Source: Himantopus leucocephalus (Eukaryota > Chordata > Aves > Charadriiformes > Recurvirostridae). Taken from it: 64,000 nt of DNA. The stretch spans positions 79,189,913 through 79,253,912 of the forward strand of contig RSEF01000003.1 in the NCBI GenBank assembly GCA_003993805.1, given 5' to 3'. The position numbers and the translations under genes were made by a program. Positions 62,085 through 64,000 of the stretch are shown here, one piece after another. Numbering within the stretch: the stretch's first letter is position 1; each line of letters begins with the position of its first letter. The notes under the pieces are model-generated. The model was not told the origin of the DNA. It was given only the letters and a program-made list of their open reading frames with translations, and did no database searches.

Positions 62085-62195
62085 ATAACCATGTTTTGCA
62101 TGTTACACTTCCAAAGCGCCAGACAAACAATAGCTAATTATAATCCATACGAAAGGATTATATGTTTGGCAGCTTGTGGCAAAGCCTTTTAGGTA
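62085..62195. promoter_or_regulatory. Suspected short conserved noncoding element
   Basis: tagctaattataatccatac, gaaaggattatatg and ttaggtaattgcttag form a compact, non-repetitive, homeodomain-site-rich block. TAATCC/GGATTA is the bicoid/OTX-type core and occurs on both strands about 10 bases apart. The call is inference from motifs only. Confidence 0.22.
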
Positions 62196-64000
62196 ATTGC
62201 TTAGGGGGTTTAGAAATCTAACACTTTGTTGCTAAATCTCCTTATAAAAATCACTGCACTTGGACACTGCAAGTTCACGGGAAGGACCAAGCCCCCCTTA
62301 TCACTTTCCTGTGGATACAGTTTCAGATACAATTGCCAAAATACTCAGTCGGGTACCAGTGACCCCTCTATTGGAAACAGCCATCTTGGTCTCTGTAGAT
62401 CACGGAAAATAGGAGCCCTCTTCAGGGAACCTCTGCACACATGCACAGCACCCAACTCTTCGCTGCAGACATGTAGTAAATGCACAGAGCTGGGGTCTTG
62501 CTGCTGGGAGCTGATCAAGGCCCCTGATGGCAGCTTTGGACCTGGCCCATAGCTTATAGGTTTGCATAGAAAAGCACTATTCTTAAAAACAAAGTAAATG
62601 CTGCAAAGTTTAGGAAAAGAAACACAGAGGCACCCACAGAAAAAACAGCTATTGTCTTTTAAATCTTGCCATTAAATATACAGTAATTAGGATGGGAAGG
62701 AGTACAGAGAAAGCATCTCTGAATGGGCACAACAAGATACTTTCTAGTAATAAGCAAAGCTAAGTGCTTAGCAAGGACAATATAACGTTTCCCATAATCC
62801 ATATCAAAAGCACGAGAAGCTGAAACTGTGATGGCGATGAGTGCCATCTTCAGGGGCAATCCTTTTGGCCCCTGTGATAAGTAAGAAGCATTTGCAGGTG
62901 CAGCTCTGTAGCCCTTCCAGGAAACCCCATAAAGTTGACACAACTGTACTGGGAACTGAGGTGGGACTCGGAGCCACGGGAGCAGGCACAGAGCAGACCC
63001 TGTTAGCAGCCATTTCTCAGCCAGCCCCCAGATCAGCCATGGTTTCTACAGTCACCCTGTGGCCAGACCAGACCAAGCCACCTCCAGTGCCCCCCTGCCA
63101 CCAGCAAACCTGACCGCAATAAGACGCCGGTCCCTGCGTGGCGCTGACTTAACAGGTATGTAAAAACAGGCAAACACGGTTAGAGAAAATAATGGAAACC
63201 TCCACTTTAGTTTGGGAGCCAGCTGAAGTGTAGCCAATGAGTTTAATGGTTGTTTTCATTTCTGAAGGTAAGCTGCTTTACTGTGGACAGATATATTTTT
63301 GCAATCCATATTCAGCACGAGAAGAAACTGTACTGACAATACTGAAAGGTTTTCTGTGCCTTCTACCTTTACTCAAAGGAATAAGACATAAGGTCGCTTT
63401 CAAAGTATTTCATCTGTCTGGTTCTAATTTTTCTGGATTTCTGTTTTAGTGGAAACCATTGTCCTTACACCTCAGGAATGTAAGAAGAGAGACTGGAGAG
63501 TGTGAGCAACCCTAGCAAGGAGCAATGTGTGGCAAGGTGCATGCTTGTCCTGGCTTGAGTGTCACAGGACTAACTTCTTTTCTAATGCTTGCGAAAAGTA
63601 CATTTTTAGAAGGCTCTAGTGTCTGAATTTTCGAAAATATTTACTTTATAGCCAGCTATGGTGTGTGGGTTTCAAGGTCTCAGTGTTTTTCAAGCTCACC
63701 AGGTGCAGGGACGAGGAGGATTGAGACCTGGGTACTTGACCCAAGCTGGCCAACAGGATTATTTCATACCATGAACATCACATTCAACATAAATTAGAAA
63801 GTTCTCTGCTAAGTGCTTTCTCTCTCTCCCTTGATCACGGCGATCCAGAGAACTTCTTGCCCCAGCGCCAGACCCCTAAGCCCTTCCATTCCTCCCAAAG
63901 CCGTAGCACTTGCAGTGTCCCACATTTACCTTCCCCTGCTGGGAGTGCACAGCTTCCTGCTGATAGAATTGGCTGAGTGTAATCATTGTATATTTTATAT
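62196..64000. other. Noncoding stretch, nothing recognised
   Basis: No credible gene. Frames at or below 108 codons overlap on both strands in the GC-richer part at 62840-63110. No repeat or RNA gene recognised up to the window end. Confidence 0.45.

Overview
This window looks like bird nuclear DNA from a gene-poor region, such as an intergenic desert or very large introns. The clearest evidence is a 5'-truncated CR1 LINE 3' end at about 15.75-15.90 kb. It has the avian CR1 tail, including the terminal ATTCTATG-type octamer. Interspersed repeats are otherwise sparse and old, as in birds: MIR-type SINE relics, remains of other ancient amniote repeats, and a decayed LINE reverse-transcriptase segment at 32.0-32.4 kb. 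No complete protein-coding gene, rRNA, tRNA, operon or CRISPR array could be recognised. Nearly all open frames are of lengths expected by chance in AT-rich DNA.

The only coding-like signal I would follow up is on the minus strand around 43.1-43.9 kb. Two short open segments there both encode hydrophobic, membrane-type peptides. Each has a good splice acceptor and donor, and the intron between them is phase 0 on both sides. A CpG-rich patch overlaps the second segment, and a G-quadruplex-type G run lies in the intron. Weaker open frames lie further along the same strand at 40.55-41.03 kb and 37.6-37.94 kb, and another pair at 16.7-17.4 kb. I do not recognise any of these proteins.

Layout: 1-15.7 kb is AT-rich noncoding DNA with microsatellites, two ancient repeat remnants and a possible regulatory element at 10.4-11.0 kb. 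15.7-22 kb holds the CR1 end, a MIR relic, an ancient amniote repeat and one assembly scar. 22-32 kb holds nothing recognised apart from simple repeats. 32-34 kb holds the LINE relic, another ancient repeat and a second assembly scar. 36-44 kb holds the candidate exons and two suspected conserved noncoding stretches. 44-54 kb is noncoding. 54.4-55.4 kb is a damaged assembly zone with two single-N joins and a 100-N gap. 55-64 kb is noncoding, with further MIR-type relics and suspected conserved elements.

Four single-N positions (18347, 33958, 54484, 54825) are each flanked by two nearly identical copies of 23-52 bp. This is the signature of contig ends that overlap but were not merged, so these tandem copies are probably artefacts. 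The conserved-element and exon calls rest on reading alone; cross-species alignment and RNA evidence would decide them.
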